From an uncultured Acidaminococcus sp. (lineage in GTDB: Bacteria > Bacillota > Negativicutes > Acidaminococcales > Acidaminococcaceae): DNA of 35,660 nucleotides. Below, piece by piece: positions 15,929 to 25,222 of the stretch. The stretch covers positions 1 through 35,660 of the forward strand of contig USHN01000010.1 of NCBI GenBank assembly GCA_900554515.1. Reading direction: 5' to 3'. How positions within the stretch are numbered: position 1 is the stretch's first letter; each line of letters begins with the position of its first letter. The notes beneath the pieces were generated by a model. It was not told where the DNA came from, did not search any database, and saw only the letters and a program-made list of their open reading frames with translations. The position numbers and the translations under genes were made by a program.

Positions 15929-17297
15929 ACTGGTAAAAAAAGCGCTGCAATGTTCCAATGATATACCTGGCGTCACAGAATTTACGGATGTGACCACAGA
16001 TTCCCGGACCATTGCAGCAGGCAATTTGTTTGTTGCGTTAAAAGGAGAAAAATTTGACGGTCACGCCTTTGTAAAGAAGGCCTTATCGGAAAAAGCGGCA
16101 GCAGCGGTGGTAGACCATGTGCCGGAAGGGGTATCTGCAGCGCAGTGCTTTGTGGTGCCGGATACACTTTTGGCATACCAGCAAATTGCCCGGGCCTATC
16201 GCTTGAATTTTCCCAAACTGAAGGTAATCGCCATTACTGGCAGCAACGGAAAGACCACTACAAAAGATATGATCAGTGCGGTGCTGGGCGAACGCTATCG
16301 GGTGGTGAAAACCCAGGCCAACTTTAACAATGAAATTGGTCTGCCGAAAACCCTTTTGGCCATTCGCCCGGATACGGAAATTGCCGTGGTAGAAATGGGC
16401 ATGCGGGGGATGGGGCAGATCCGTGCCATGAAAGCCATTGCCTTGCCGGACGCAGCAGTTATCACCAATGTGGGCGAATCCCATCTGGAACTACTAGGTT
16501 CCATAGAAAATATTGCCAAGGCAAAAAGCGAAATACTGGAGAATTTTACTTCCGTAAACCATGCCTTCTTAAATGGGGATGATCCTCGGGTATGCCATAT
16601 GCAAACGGGTGCCACCGTGCATACCTATGGCATTGACAGCGCCAGTGATATAAAAGCGGTTTCCATGGAAGGACAAGGCCTGCAAACGGAATTTGCCTAT
16701 GTAAGCCGGATTACCGGGAAAATGCAGACCGTGCAGCTGCCCCTTTTGGGACGGCATAATGTGATGGATGCCCTGGCCGCTATCGCTGTGGGAGAGGTAT
16801 ATGGCGTTCCGGATGAGGCTATTGCTCATGGCCTGGAACATCTTCATATGACGGGCATGCGGCAGGAAATCCTGCAATTTGGGGATATCACGGTGATTAA
16901 CGATGCCTACAATGCTAGTCCTTCCTCCATGAAAGCAGGGTTGGAAGCCCTGCACAATGTGGTGCAAAACAAAAATAAAGGCCGCGCCATAGCCGTTCTG
17001 GCAGATATGCTGGAACTGGGAGCGAAGTCCCGGAGCGGGCATGAAGCCGTAGGACAATGGACCAGTCAATATGGGGTAGCGGAACTAATTTGTTATGGAC
17101 CGGAATCTGTTTATATGGCCCAAGCTGCAGAAAAAGCGGGCGTTGCCGTTCATTATTGTACAGATCAAATGGAGGCAGCCCGGACGCTTGCTAAATGCCT
17201 GCAGCCGGGGGATACGGTGTTGTTGAAAGGTTCTCATGCCATGGGTGTGGATCAGCTGGTAACCATGGTATTTACCGATAAGGAGGCAGCAAAATGA
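15915..17297 (+). CDS. murF: UDP-MurNAc-tripeptide-D-Ala-D-Ala ligase MurF
   Basis: This enzyme joins the D-Ala-D-Ala dipeptide made by Ddl to the UDP-MurNAc tripeptide, completing the cytoplasmic pentapeptide precursor. The 460-residue protein has an N-terminal DSRTIAAGNLFVALKG segment, the ATP-binding ITGSNGKTTTKDM, the EMGMRGMGQI motif typical of MurF, and VINDAYNASPSSMKAGL in the C-terminal domain. ATG 15915 follows AAAGGGGACGG and overlaps the end of murE by 14 nt; a longer in-frame reading inside murE is not needed. It shares ATGA with mraY. Confidence 0.97.
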   Translation: MLTVELVKKALQCSNDIPGVTEFTDVTTDSRTIAAGNLFVALKGEKFDGHAFVKKALSEKAAAAVVDHVPEGVSAAQCFVVPDTLLAYQQIARAYRLNFPKLKVIAITGSNGKTTTKDMISAVLGERYRVVKTQANFNNEIGLPKTLLAIRPDTEIAVVEMGMRGMGQIRAMKAIALPDAAVITNVGESHLELLGSIENIAKAKSEILENFTSVNHAFLNGDDPRVCHMQTGATVHTYGIDSASDIKAVSMEGQGLQTEFAYVSRITGKMQTVQLPLLGRHNVMDALAAIAVGEVYGVPDEAIAHGLEHLHMTGMRQEILQFGDITVINDAYNASPSSMKAGLEALHNVVQNKNKGRAIAVLADMLELGAKSRSGHEAVGQWTSQYGVAELICYGPESVYMAQAAEKAGVAVHYCTDQMEAARTLAKCLQPGDTVLLKGSHAMGVDQLVTMVFTDKEAAK

Positions 17298-18271
17298 CAG
17301 AGAGTTCTATAATAGGGATCGCTGTGCTGCTGACCTCTTTTGTGATTACAGCAGGCACTGGGCACATACTGCTGCCTGCCTTGCATCAGCTGCATTTTGG
17401 ACAGAGTATCCGGGAATGTGGCCCCAAGGAGCATTTAAAAAAAAGCGGGACACCTACCATGGGTGGCCTGATGATGTTCTCCGGGGTGATTTTTGCTTCT
17501 TTCATCTGGGTTCCAGATAATATGCGTACAATGATGGCGCTACTATTGTTTGGAGGGTATGGCATCATTGGTTTTATTGATGACGGTTTGAAAATCGGTC
17601 ATAAAAGAAATCTTGGCCTGACGGCCCTGCAAAAGATCTTGCTGCAGCTGCTGCTGGCAAGTCTTTATCTCATTCTTCCGGGGGAAGCTGCACTTTCCAG
17701 GACAGAGCTGTGGATTCCTGTATTGGGTGAGGGCCTCTATCTGGGGGCGGGTTATTTTGTGTTTTTCCTGATTCTTCTGGTAGGAACTACCAATGCGGTA
17801 AACTTGACCGATGGACTGGATGGACTTGCTGCCAGTGTGACGGTTCCCGTGATGCTGGCGTATACGTATATTGCCTATGACAGCCAGCATCTGCAGGAGG
17901 CGTGGTTTTCCCTGGCCATTGTAGGGGCTTGTCTGGCCTTTTTGATTTATAATCGTCATCCCGCCCGCTGCTTTATGGGAGATACGGGCTCTTTGGCACT
18001 GGGCGGTGCGGTAGCTGCTGCAGCTATCGGCACTGGGCAGGAATTACTGTTAGTCGTAATCGGTGGTGTCTATGTTTTAGAGGCGCTATCCGTGATTTTA
18101 CAAGTGGGCTATTTTAAACTGACGCATGGCAAGCGCATCTTTCGCATGGCGCCCTTACACCATCATTTTGAGCTGGGCGGCATGGAAGAAACGACTGTGG
18201 TCAAATGGTTTTTTCTCATGAGCTGCATATTTTCCCTGTGTGGGGTTGCCTTATATATGTACAGTAAATAA
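17294..18271 (+). CDS. mraY: Phospho-MurNAc-pentapeptide transferase MraY
   Basis: This integral membrane enzyme transfers phospho-MurNAc-pentapeptide from UDP to undecaprenyl phosphate, forming lipid I. The 325-residue protein has about ten hydrophobic segments. Conserved cytoplasmic motifs are KKSGTPTMGG, FIDDGLK (Asp-Asp of the active site), NAVNLTDGLDGLA, FMGDTGSLALGG and MAPLHHHFE. The start overlaps the murF stop as ATGA, implying coupled translation. Confidence 0.97.
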   Translation: MTESSIIGIAVLLTSFVITAGTGHILLPALHQLHFGQSIRECGPKEHLKKSGTPTMGGLMMFSGVIFASFIWVPDNMRTMMALLLFGGYGIIGFIDDGLKIGHKRNLGLTALQKILLQLLLASLYLILPGEAALSRTELWIPVLGEGLYLGAGYFVFFLILLVGTTNAVNLTDGLDGLAASVTVPVMLAYTYIAYDSQHLQEAWFSLAIVGACLAFLIYNRHPARCFMGDTGSLALGGAVAAAAIGTGQELLLVVIGGVYVLEALSVILQVGYFKLTHGKRIFRMAPLHHHFELGGMEETTVVKWFFLMSCIFSLCGVALYMYSK

Positions 18272-18292
18272 AGGGTAGGGAGGATCGTTCCG

Positions 18293-19666
18293 ATGGGTGA
18301 ATCCAAGAAAATTTTTGTCTATGGTGCCGGTATCAGCGGTATCGGCGTTTCAGAAGTGCTGAGTGACCGGGGAGAACAGGTCATTTTATATAACGACAGC
18401 GAAAAAGCATTGGATCCTCGCTGGCTGGAAAAATTCTCTGCCAAGGGAGGGGAATATGTATGCCAGGTGGATCCGGAACCTTACCTGAAAGAATGCTATT
18501 TATTCATTATCTCTCCTGGGATTCCCTTTACCACAGAAACGGTAAAAAAAGCCAAGGCACTCGGCATGGAGATTATTGCAGAAGCTGAAGAAGCCAGTCG
18601 CCTGTATAAAGGGCACTGGTGTGCTATTACCGGGAGCAACGGTAAAACAACGACCACGACCCTTTTAGGCAAGATGCTGGAATCCTTGCCGGTGAAAACA
18701 GCTGTGGCAGGAAATATCGGGTTTGCCCTCAGTAAAGAATTGCAGCATTTAGACGAAAACTCCTATGTGGCAGCAGAATTGTCCAGCTTCCAACTGGAAG
18801 GCACTACCAGCCTTGCTCCGGACATTGCCTGTATCGTGAATATTACGCCGGATCATTTTGAACGACACGGGGATATGGCTGGATATGTAGCAGCAAAATC
18901 CAAAATTTTTGCGTTTCAAAAGCCTGAGGATATCCTGATTTTAAATGCCGATGATCCAGTTTCCAGCGGACTGGGAACGAAAGCGAAAAGTCAGGTCGTT
19001 TATTTTAGCACTAAGCAGTGTCTGTCAGAAGGCGCCTTTATTGAAAATGGATGGTTTACCATTCAATGGAAAGGTACGAAGGAAAAAATATGCCAGGTGT
19101 CCGATCTGCAGATTTTTGGCGCCCACAATGAACAGGATGTATTAGCAGCCTGCCTGTGTGCCTTCTTTGCCGGAGTAAAACCAGAAGCTATGGCGCAGGT
19201 GCTTAAAAATTTTAAGGGCGTAGAACACCGGCTGGAATATGTGGAAACCATTGCTGGCGTCAAATACTATAATGATTCCAAGGCAACCAATACGGATTCT
19301 GCAGTGAAAGCCCTGGAAGCTTTCAAAGACGGCCATGTAATTCTCTTGGCCGGTGGTCATGATAAAATGACTGGTCTGGATGACTTTATGGAAATGGTCA
19401 AAAAACAGACCGATGCCTTGATTCTCTTGGGGGAGGCCCGTCAACGGTTTGCCCAGGCAGCCGAAAAGCACGGCGTGAAAAACATTATCCTGGTTGATGG
19501 AAATTTTGAGGAAGCGGTACGCAAAGCCAGCAGCATAGCCAAGGCACCGGAAGTAGTGCTGCTGTCCCCGGCCTGTTCTTCCTATGATATGTTTAACAAC
19601 TACCCGGAACGGGGACGTGCTTTTAAAAAAATCGTTAAGCAGCTGGCAAAGGAGGCGCAAGCGTGA
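18293..19666 (+). CDS. murD: UDP-MurNAc-L-Ala-D-Glu ligase MurD
   Basis: This enzyme adds D-glutamate to UDP-MurNAc-L-alanine. The 457-residue protein has an N-terminal Rossmann-like domain (VYGAGISGIGVSEVL), the ATP loop ITGSNGKTTTTTLLGKM (about 112) and the C-terminal YYNDSKATNTDSAVKAL plus LLSPACSSYDMFNNYPERGRAF motifs that mark MurD. AGGGAGGA lies 8 nt before ATG 18293. In most relatives ftsW/spoVE follows murD; here murG begins inside the murD stop codon, so there is no room for it. Confidence 0.97.
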   Translation: MGESKKIFVYGAGISGIGVSEVLSDRGEQVILYNDSEKALDPRWLEKFSAKGGEYVCQVDPEPYLKECYLFIISPGIPFTTETVKKAKALGMEIIAEAEEASRLYKGHWCAITGSNGKTTTTTLLGKMLESLPVKTAVAGNIGFALSKELQHLDENSYVAAELSSFQLEGTTSLAPDIACIVNITPDHFERHGDMAGYVAAKSKIFAFQKPEDILILNADDPVSSGLGTKAKSQVVYFSTKQCLSEGAFIENGWFTIQWKGTKEKICQVSDLQIFGAHNEQDVLAACLCAFFAGVKPEAMAQVLKNFKGVEHRLEYVETIAGVKYYNDSKATNTDSAVKALEAFKDGHVILLAGGHDKMTGLDDFMEMVKKQTDALILLGEARQRFAQAAEKHGVKNIILVDGNFEEAVRKASSIAKAPEVVLLSPACSSYDMFNNYPERGRAFKKIVKQLAKEAQA

Positions 19667-20790
19667 AAGTGATTTTATCCGGCGGCGGAACAGGGGGGCA
19701 TATTTACCCGGCCCTGACCATTGCCGGCACCTTGCAGCGGCTGGATCCCCAATGTGAAATCACGTTTGTGGGGACGAAAAAAGGCCTGGAAAAGGACATT
19801 ATTCCCCGCTATGGCTATCCTTTGGAATTTATTGAAGTCGCTGGGTTTGAGCGGCATTTAGGCCTTTCTACCTTAAAAAGTGCGGGCAAACTGCTTGTGG
19901 GCATGCAGGAAGCTTACAGCCTTTTGGGAAAAATACAGCCGGATCTGGTGATCGGTACCGGTGGCTATGTATGCGGGCCCATTCTCTTTTGGGCGGCCTG
20001 GAAGAAGATTCCCACCTGTATTCAGGAGCAAAATGCTATGCCCGGGGTGACCAATAAAATTTTATCCCGCTTTGTGGATAAAGTGTTTTTAGGCTATCAA
20101 GAGGCTGGAAAATTCTTTTCTTCTCACGGGGAGAAACTATTTACAGGAAATCCTGTACGCCAGGAAATTCTGGAGGCAAAACGGGAAGATGGCGTGCAGG
20201 AATTTCATCTGGACCCGAAAAAAAAGACCCTGCTGGTTTTTGGCGGCAGCCGGGGCGCAAGAGCCATTAATACTGCTATGGTAGAAGTGGAACGGGCACT
20301 GGCACACAATCCGCATATCCAAATTTTGCACGCTACAGGAACAGCAGACTATGAAAAGCATATTGCCATGCTGGGCAAAGAAGTTATGGAAGCAGAAAAT
20401 ATCCATGTGCTGCCCTATCTCCATGCGATGCCTAAGGCACTGGCTGCAGCAGATCTGGCAGTAAGCCGGGCGGGTGCTATCGGGCTGGCTGAACTTATGG
20501 CTCGTGGGATTCCTTCCATACTGGTTCCCTATCCCTATGCCACAGCCAATCATCAGGAATACAATGCCCGGGCGCTGGCAGCTCAGGGGGCAGCAGAAGT
20601 TGTTTTGGACAAAGAATTGACAGGCACCTGGCTTTTGGATAAAATGCAGCAGCTTTTTAAGGATCCGGACTTGCTGCAAAAAATGCACCAGGCTGCTTTA
20701 GCCGCTGCCCGTCCGGATGCCGCTATGACGATTGCCCAAGCGGCGCTTGCCCTGGCAAAACAAAATGAGGAGGACATCCATCGTGGTTGA
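19663..20790 (+). CDS. murG: Lipid II synthase MurG (GlcNAc transferase)
   Basis: This peripheral membrane glycosyltransferase adds GlcNAc to lipid I to make lipid II on the inner membrane face. The 375-residue GT28 protein has the Gly-rich loop GGGTGGHIYPALTIA at the N-terminus, IGTGGYVCGPILFWA, IQEQNAMPGVTNKILS, GGSRGARAIN at the start of the C-terminal lobe and SRAGAIGLAELMARGIPSILVPYPYA (UDP-GlcNAc binding). The GTG start at 19663 overlaps the murD stop by 4 nt and has AAAGGAGG 7 nt upstream. Confidence 0.97.
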   Translation: MKVILSGGGTGGHIYPALTIAGTLQRLDPQCEITFVGTKKGLEKDIIPRYGYPLEFIEVAGFERHLGLSTLKSAGKLLVGMQEAYSLLGKIQPDLVIGTGGYVCGPILFWAAWKKIPTCIQEQNAMPGVTNKILSRFVDKVFLGYQEAGKFFSSHGEKLFTGNPVRQEILEAKREDGVQEFHLDPKKKTLLVFGGSRGARAINTAMVEVERALAHNPHIQILHATGTADYEKHIAMLGKEVMEAENIHVLPYLHAMPKALAAADLAVSRAGAIGLAELMARGIPSILVPYPYATANHQEYNARALAAQGAAEVVLDKELTGTWLLDKMQQLFKDPDLLQKMHQAALAAARPDAAMTIAQAALALAKQNEEDIHRG

Positions 20791-22177
20791 CTTGGATACC
20801 GTAAAAAACATACATTTTATAGGCATTGGAGGCGCCGGCATGAGCGCACTGGCCTATGTATTAATCAAACGGGGCTACTGCGTTTCCGGCAGCGACGTGA
20901 AGCCTGGGTTTATGGCGACCAAATTGGCTAAAGAAGGCGCGTTGGTCTTTATTGGTCATGCGACTTGCCAGATTGAGCGGGCTGAAGTGGTGGTTATTTC
21001 CACCGCCATTCATCCCGATAACCCGGAACTGGTAGAAGCCAAACGCCGGCAGGTCCCGGTGATTCACCGCAGTGATGTACTGGCCTATCTGATGAATAAA
21101 CACAGCGGTATCGCTGTGGCCGGTGCCCATGGCAAAACCACCACCAGCAGTATGTTAAGTTGCATTACTGTGGATGCCGGATTGGACCCCACCATTGTGG
21201 TGGGTGGCGTGGTGAATAATCTTGGCTCCAATGCCCGCAGCGGAAAAAGCGGCTATGTTGTGGCAGAAGCCGACGAAAGTGACGGTTCTTTCCTGAAATT
21301 TCATCCCTATATTGCTGTTGTCACCAATATTGAAGATGACCACCTGGACCATTACGGTAGCCAGGAAAATATTACCAAGGCCTTTACCCAGTTCGTCAGC
21401 CAGATTAAGCCGGATGGCACTGCCGTACTTTGCTATGACAATGCCCGGGTGCATGAGATCGGAACTCATACCGATAAAAAGGTGATTAGCTACGGGCTGA
21501 CAGCTCCCGATGCGGAGTATACCGCACAAAATATCCACTATGGGGCCGGCGGCAGTACATTTGATGTGGTGCATCACGGTACAGTGCTGGGGCAGTGTCA
21601 TTTGATTGTCCCGGGGCGGCATAACGTGCAAAACGCTCTGGGGGCGATTGCCACCGCAGAACTATTGGGGATTCCTCTTCCCACAGTTTTATCCTCTTTG
21701 GAGAAATTTTCCGGCGCAAAACGCCGGTTTGAAACCAAGGGCAAAGTGGATGGCATCTGGGTGGTAGACGATTATGCCCATCATCCTACAGAAGTGGAAG
21801 CGACCCTTGCGGCAGCCCGCCAAACCCAGCCGAAACGGCTCCTGGTCGTTTTTCAACCCCATCGCTATACCCGGACACAATTGCTTCATGAGGAATTTGC
21901 GGTAGCGTTTAAAGCGGCGGACGAACTTATTATCACCAATATCTACGCCGCCAGTGAAGATCCGATCCCGGGAGTAACCGGGGAAAAACTAGCCGAAGAA
22001 ATCCACCGCACTACGGGGCAGCATGTGCTGTACCTGCCGGATCAGGCTAGTATCTTGGAAAAGCTGGAAGCCATTGTAGAACCGGGGGATTTGGTGATGA
22101 CCGTAGGTGCCGGGGATATTTTCAAGCTTGGAGAAGCACTGGTAAAAGCTTTGGAACGGAGGCAGAATAATGGATAA
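20783..22177 (+). CDS. murC: UDP-MurNAc-L-alanine ligase MurC
   Basis: This enzyme starts the stem peptide by adding L-alanine to UDP-MurNAc. The 464-residue protein has an N-terminal IHFIGIGGAGMSALAYVL UDP-binding loop, AGAHGKTTTSSML ATP loop, the EADESDGSFL motif and DDYAHHPTEVEATL in the C-terminal domain. GTG 20783 is the chosen start because TGAGGAGG (20766-20773) is 9 nt upstream; an ATG at 20765 would add six residues but lacks a ribosome binding site. It overlaps murG by 8 nt and ddl by 8 nt. murB, which often follows, is absent. Confidence 0.96.
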   Translation: MVDLDTVKNIHFIGIGGAGMSALAYVLIKRGYCVSGSDVKPGFMATKLAKEGALVFIGHATCQIERAEVVVISTAIHPDNPELVEAKRRQVPVIHRSDVLAYLMNKHSGIAVAGAHGKTTTSSMLSCITVDAGLDPTIVVGGVVNNLGSNARSGKSGYVVAEADESDGSFLKFHPYIAVVTNIEDDHLDHYGSQENITKAFTQFVSQIKPDGTAVLCYDNARVHEIGTHTDKKVISYGLTAPDAEYTAQNIHYGAGGSTFDVVHHGTVLGQCHLIVPGRHNVQNALGAIATAELLGIPLPTVLSSLEKFSGAKRRFETKGKVDGIWVVDDYAHHPTEVEATLAAARQTQPKRLLVVFQPHRYTRTQLLHEEFAVAFKAADELIITNIYAASEDPIPGVTGEKLAEEIHRTTGQHVLYLPDQASILEKLEAIVEPGDLVMTVGAGDIFKLGEALVKALERRQNNG

Positions 22178-23102
22178 GAATATAAAAGTAGCCGTTGTTA
22201 TGGGAGGCCCTTCCAAAGAGCGGGAAGTATCTCTAAACACCGGCAATGCGATTCTAAGTGCCCTGCAGGAAAAAGGCTACGATGCTGTGGGTATTGATTT
22301 GGATCCTCAGCATATTGTAGAGCAGCTGAAAGAAAGTGGCGTAGCCGTCGTTTTTAATGCGGTGCATGGGCTGTATGGGGAAGATGGCCGGCTCCAAGGT
22401 GTATTGGAAATGCTGGGAATTCCTTATACGGGCAGCCGCGTCTTAGCCAGCGCTGTAGCTATGGATAAATTCTTTACCAAGCACTTATTTGTAAACAATC
22501 ATGTGCCTACGGCCAAATGCCTGTATATTACTAAAGAGGACAAAACGCCTCCCAAGGAACGGATTATTCAGGAACTGGGGATTCCTTGTGTGGTTAAACC
22601 TGCAGCCCAGGGTTCCAGCATTGGTGTCACCATTGTAAAGGACGAACAGCAGTTGGAAGCAGCTTTGGAAGAGGCATTCCGCTATGGCGACCGTGTTCTG
22701 GCAGAAGCCTTCTTTAAGGGGAAGGAAGTGGCTGCCGGTGTGATGCCGGGAGCAGATGGCAAGGCCATAGGTATGCCGCTGGTACTCATTGAACCCCATG
22801 TAAATTTTTATGATTTCCATAATAAATATACCAAAGGCGCTACGACCTATACCTGTCCGGCTCCTTTTGATGAAGCCACCACAAAACGGCTGCAGAAAAT
22901 TGCTGTGGCAGCCTATAACGCACTGGGATGCAGCGGAGTAGCACGGACGGATCTGATGCTGGCGGAAGATGGTACAGCCATTGCACTGGAAGTCAATACC
23001 GTCCCTGGCATGACGGCCACCAGTCTGATTCCAAAGGCTGCGGCAGCAATGGGGCTGTCTTTCCCGGATCTGTGTGAAAAGATTCTGCAGTCGGCCCGGT
23101 AA
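22170..23102 (+). CDS. ddl: D-alanine--D-alanine ligase
   Basis: This ATP-grasp enzyme makes D-Ala-D-Ala for MurF. The 310-residue protein is of DdlB length. Positions matching the E. coli DdlB substrate triad are present: Glu17 in SKEREVSL, Ser150 in AQGSSIG, and Tyr220 in FHNKY. The Tyr (not Phe) predicts D-Ala-D-Ala rather than D-Ala-D-lactate synthesis. The C-terminal ARTDLML and ALEVNTVPGMTATSL Mg/ATP motifs are intact. The start overlaps murC by 8 nt. Confidence 0.96.
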   Translation: MDKNIKVAVVMGGPSKEREVSLNTGNAILSALQEKGYDAVGIDLDPQHIVEQLKESGVAVVFNAVHGLYGEDGRLQGVLEMLGIPYTGSRVLASAVAMDKFFTKHLFVNNHVPTAKCLYITKEDKTPPKERIIQELGIPCVVKPAAQGSSIGVTIVKDEQQLEAALEEAFRYGDRVLAEAFFKGKEVAAGVMPGADGKAIGMPLVLIEPHVNFYDFHNKYTKGATTYTCPAPFDEATTKRLQKIAVAAYNALGCSGVARTDLMLAEDGTAIALEVNTVPGMTATSLIPKAAAAMGLSFPDLCEKILQSAR

Positions 23103-23103
23103 C

Positions 23104-24063
23104 ATGGATAGACCCAAATGGATGCAGCCCCGGGTACGACAGAGCCGGAAGCTGCAAACAAATAAAGCGCAAGCAGAGCCCTCCAAACAGGAAGAGCGGC
23201 ACCGCCCGACCTTTCGGGAAGAACTGCAACGGGCTCGCCTGCGCCAGGAAAATAAGTACAGGGAAGAAAGTGCTGTACAGCATCACCTGGAAGAAGAGCT
23301 GTCCGCGCAGCAGCGAAAACGCAGCAAAAAAAAATCTCCCAAGGGGCTGCGGAAAGGGCGTCTTTTCCGCCTGGTGCTGGGGCTCTCTATTCTACTGGGA
23401 GCTGCAGTATTTGTGCATCAGCCGTGGGTAGCTTTTGGGCGCCTCCAGGTAGAAGGTTCCAATGCGCTGACACAGGCAGAAGTGGAACAAATGGCAGGCG
23501 CTCCTAAGCCCATGAACCTCTTTCGTTTGAACTGGCATGGATTATTGCAGGCGGTACGCAGTGACTACAGGGTGGAAAAAGCCACGTTAGGATATGGCTG
23601 GCCGCTCACCTTGAAAGTGTATATCAATGACCGCCAGCCCGTTCTCTATGTGAATTTTACAGGGAAGACGTATGGCAAATTGGATGCAACCGGCCATGTG
23701 ATCGGAGTAGGTCAGGGGATTGCCGATGGCTCTGCACCGGTACTCACAGGCTACAGCCTGGGCAAGGACCTTTCTTTGGGAGAGATAACAGATGACACGG
23801 AAATTCTGGGTGTTCTGGGCTTTTTAGGCAAGCTGAGCGCGCCGCTCCGTGACCGGATCACGGGCATTGCTATGGACAGTAATAAAAATCTGAAATTCTA
23901 TCTGTCTGGCGGCGTACCACTGATTGTGGGGACGTATGAAAATGCCAACAAAAAGCTGGATACCATTGCAGCTATCTGCCGGGAACTGGAAACGAAAAAA
24001 ATCAAGGCGGAATATATTGACGTAACCTATGAAAAACCCTATGTAAAAGTACTGGGAAAATAA
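23104..24063 (+). CDS. ftsQ: Cell division protein FtsQ/DivIB
   Basis: This bitopic divisome scaffold protein has 319 residues. A long, highly charged cytosolic N-terminus (about 1-85, Arg/Lys/Gln/Glu-rich) is followed by a membrane helix (about 88-106). Next come a POTRA domain (VAFGRLQVEGSNALTQAEVEQ through YVEKATLGY-like region, about 110-180) and the FtsQ beta domain. The ATG at 23104 lies one base after the ddl stop and has no clear Shine-Dalgarno, so translation is probably coupled. An in-frame GTG at 23074 inside ddl cannot be excluded. FtsQ identity follows from architecture and position. Confidence 0.92.
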   Translation: MDRPKWMQPRVRQSRKLQTNKAQAEPSKQEERHRPTFREELQRARLRQENKYREESAVQHHLEEELSAQQRKRSKKKSPKGLRKGRLFRLVLGLSILLGAAVFVHQPWVAFGRLQVEGSNALTQAEVEQMAGAPKPMNLFRLNWHGLLQAVRSDYRVEKATLGYGWPLTLKVYINDRQPVLYVNFTGKTYGKLDATGHVIGVGQGIADGSAPVLTGYSLGKDLSLGEITDDTEILGVLGFLGKLSAPLRDRITGIAMDSNKNLKFYLSGGVPLIVGTYENANKKLDTIAAICRELETKKIKAEYIDVTYEKPYVKVLGK

Positions 24064-24082
24064 AAAAACTGAGGAGAACGCC

Positions 24083-24772
24083 ATGGTGTATCATAGCAAA
24101 CGCGAAAAATTTTTTACTTTCCTGGTGTGCCTCCTGGTAGGCGTTATGGTTTCTACCCAGTTTCGCAGTGCGGAAAAAGCCAGGACATCCTTGAACCAAC
24201 AGCGGGCAGAAGACTTAGTTGCTAAGCTTAAGGATGCAGAAACCGAAAACAAGCGCCTGAATGCGCAGCTGGAGGAATTGCAGAAAATCGGCGGTGCCGG
24301 CGGAGCCGCTTTGGAAACACTCAAGGCCAAAGCAGGGGAAACGGCCCTTACTGGTCCTGGCGTTGTGGTCACCGTGGACGACAGTCACGTAAAACCAAAG
24401 CAAGGGGAAAATCCGAATTTATATGTGATTCATGATGATGACCTGCTGCGGATTTTAAATGAACTGCGTGCCGCCGGTGCCGAAGCCCTTTCTTTTAACC
24501 AGCAGCGGCTGCTGGATGTATCTGAAGTCCGCTGTGCAGGACCCACCGTAAGTGTCAATAATACCCGCTTTACCCCGCCGTACGAAATCCGGGCGATTGG
24601 AGATCCTAAGTCCCTGGAAAGTGCCTTGCGTCTTAGGGGCGGTGTTATGGAAACCCTGAAATTCTGGGGTATTGAGGTGGATGTTAAGCAAAAAAACAAT
24701 GTGGAAATACCTGCCTTTAAGGGAACCAGGCATATGGAATATTCCAAAGTAAAGGGGGCCGAACACCCATGA
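24083..24772 (+). CDS. DUF881 family membrane protein (YlxW/YlxX-like)
   Basis: This 229-residue bitopic protein of unknown function has a short basic N-terminus, a membrane helix (about 10-26), a coiled-coil segment (about 33-70, EDLVAKLKDAETENKRL...) and the DUF881 extracellular domain. That domain has GPGVVVTVDDS, DLLRILNELRAAGAEALSFNQQRL and NNTRFTPPYEIRAIGDP. In Bacillus two such genes (ylxW, ylxX) lie between divIB and sbp; only one is present here. GAGGAG precedes ATG 24083. It overlaps the next gene by ATGA. A cell-division role is suggested only by context. Confidence 0.93.
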   Translation: MVYHSKREKFFTFLVCLLVGVMVSTQFRSAEKARTSLNQQRAEDLVAKLKDAETENKRLNAQLEELQKIGGAGGAALETLKAKAGETALTGPGVVVTVDDSHVKPKQGENPNLYVIHDDDLLRILNELRAAGAEALSFNQQRLLDVSEVRCAGPTVSVNNTRFTPPYEIRAIGDPKSLESALRLRGGVMETLKFWGIEVDVKQKNNVEIPAFKGTRHMEYSKVKGAEHP

Positions 24773-25104
24773 TTTTGCTGTATGCAGGGGCAGGCCTTTG
24801 TGCAGGCCTTGCGCTGGGGGCATTTTTGCCCGTGATTCCGCCCAGCTATAGCCGGTATGTGGCAGTAGCGTTTATGTCCTGTTTGGACGCCGCATTTGGC
24901 GGTTACCGTTCTTCCCGGGAAGGGCATTTTCAAAGCAAGATATTTTTAAGCGGCTTTTTTGCCAATGCTTTGTTTGCTGTATTTTTATGTTATTTTGGGA
25001 TGCGTCTGGGCATGGACTTGTATTATGTGGCGATGATTGCGTTCGGGCTGCGGATTTTTAACAATATTGCCATCATTCGCCGCCTATTAATGAAAACAAG
25101 CTAG
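24769..25104 (+). CDS. sbp: Small basic protein Sbp (DUF1290)
   Basis: This 111-residue membrane protein has three hydrophobic segments (about 1-22, 60-80 and 84-100). The conserved core is LGAFLPVIPPSYSRYVAVAFMSCLDAAFGGYRS, matching the DUF1290/Sbp family found before ftsA or ftsZ in Gram-positive-type bacteria. Its function is unknown. It starts at the DUF881 stop (ATGA). In Bacillus sbp is followed by ftsA; here the next gene is ftsZ, with a separate promoter in between. Confidence 0.93.
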   Translation: MILLYAGAGLCAGLALGAFLPVIPPSYSRYVAVAFMSCLDAAFGGYRSSREGHFQSKIFLSGFFANALFAVFLCYFGMRLGMDLYYVAMIAFGLRIFNNIAIIRRLLMKTS

Positions 25105-25132
25105 AAAAATCGAAGAATTTTTGTAAAAAAAG

Positions 25133-25161
25133 ATGAAATATACAGCGTGAAATGATATACT
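25133..25161 (+). promoter_or_regulatory. Promoter of ftsZ
   Basis: Extended -10 TGATATACT has its hexamer at 25156-25161, with ATGAAA (25133-25138) as a weak -35 at 17 nt. It lies in the 118-nt sbp-ftsZ gap, which is AT-rich and has no terminator, so ftsZ may be driven both by read-through and by this promoter. Confidence 0.6.
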
Positions 25162-25222
25162 ATATCTAGTGTACTTTAAAAACGATGAGTTTTAGTATAG
25201 AAAATGATGAGGAGGACCATGT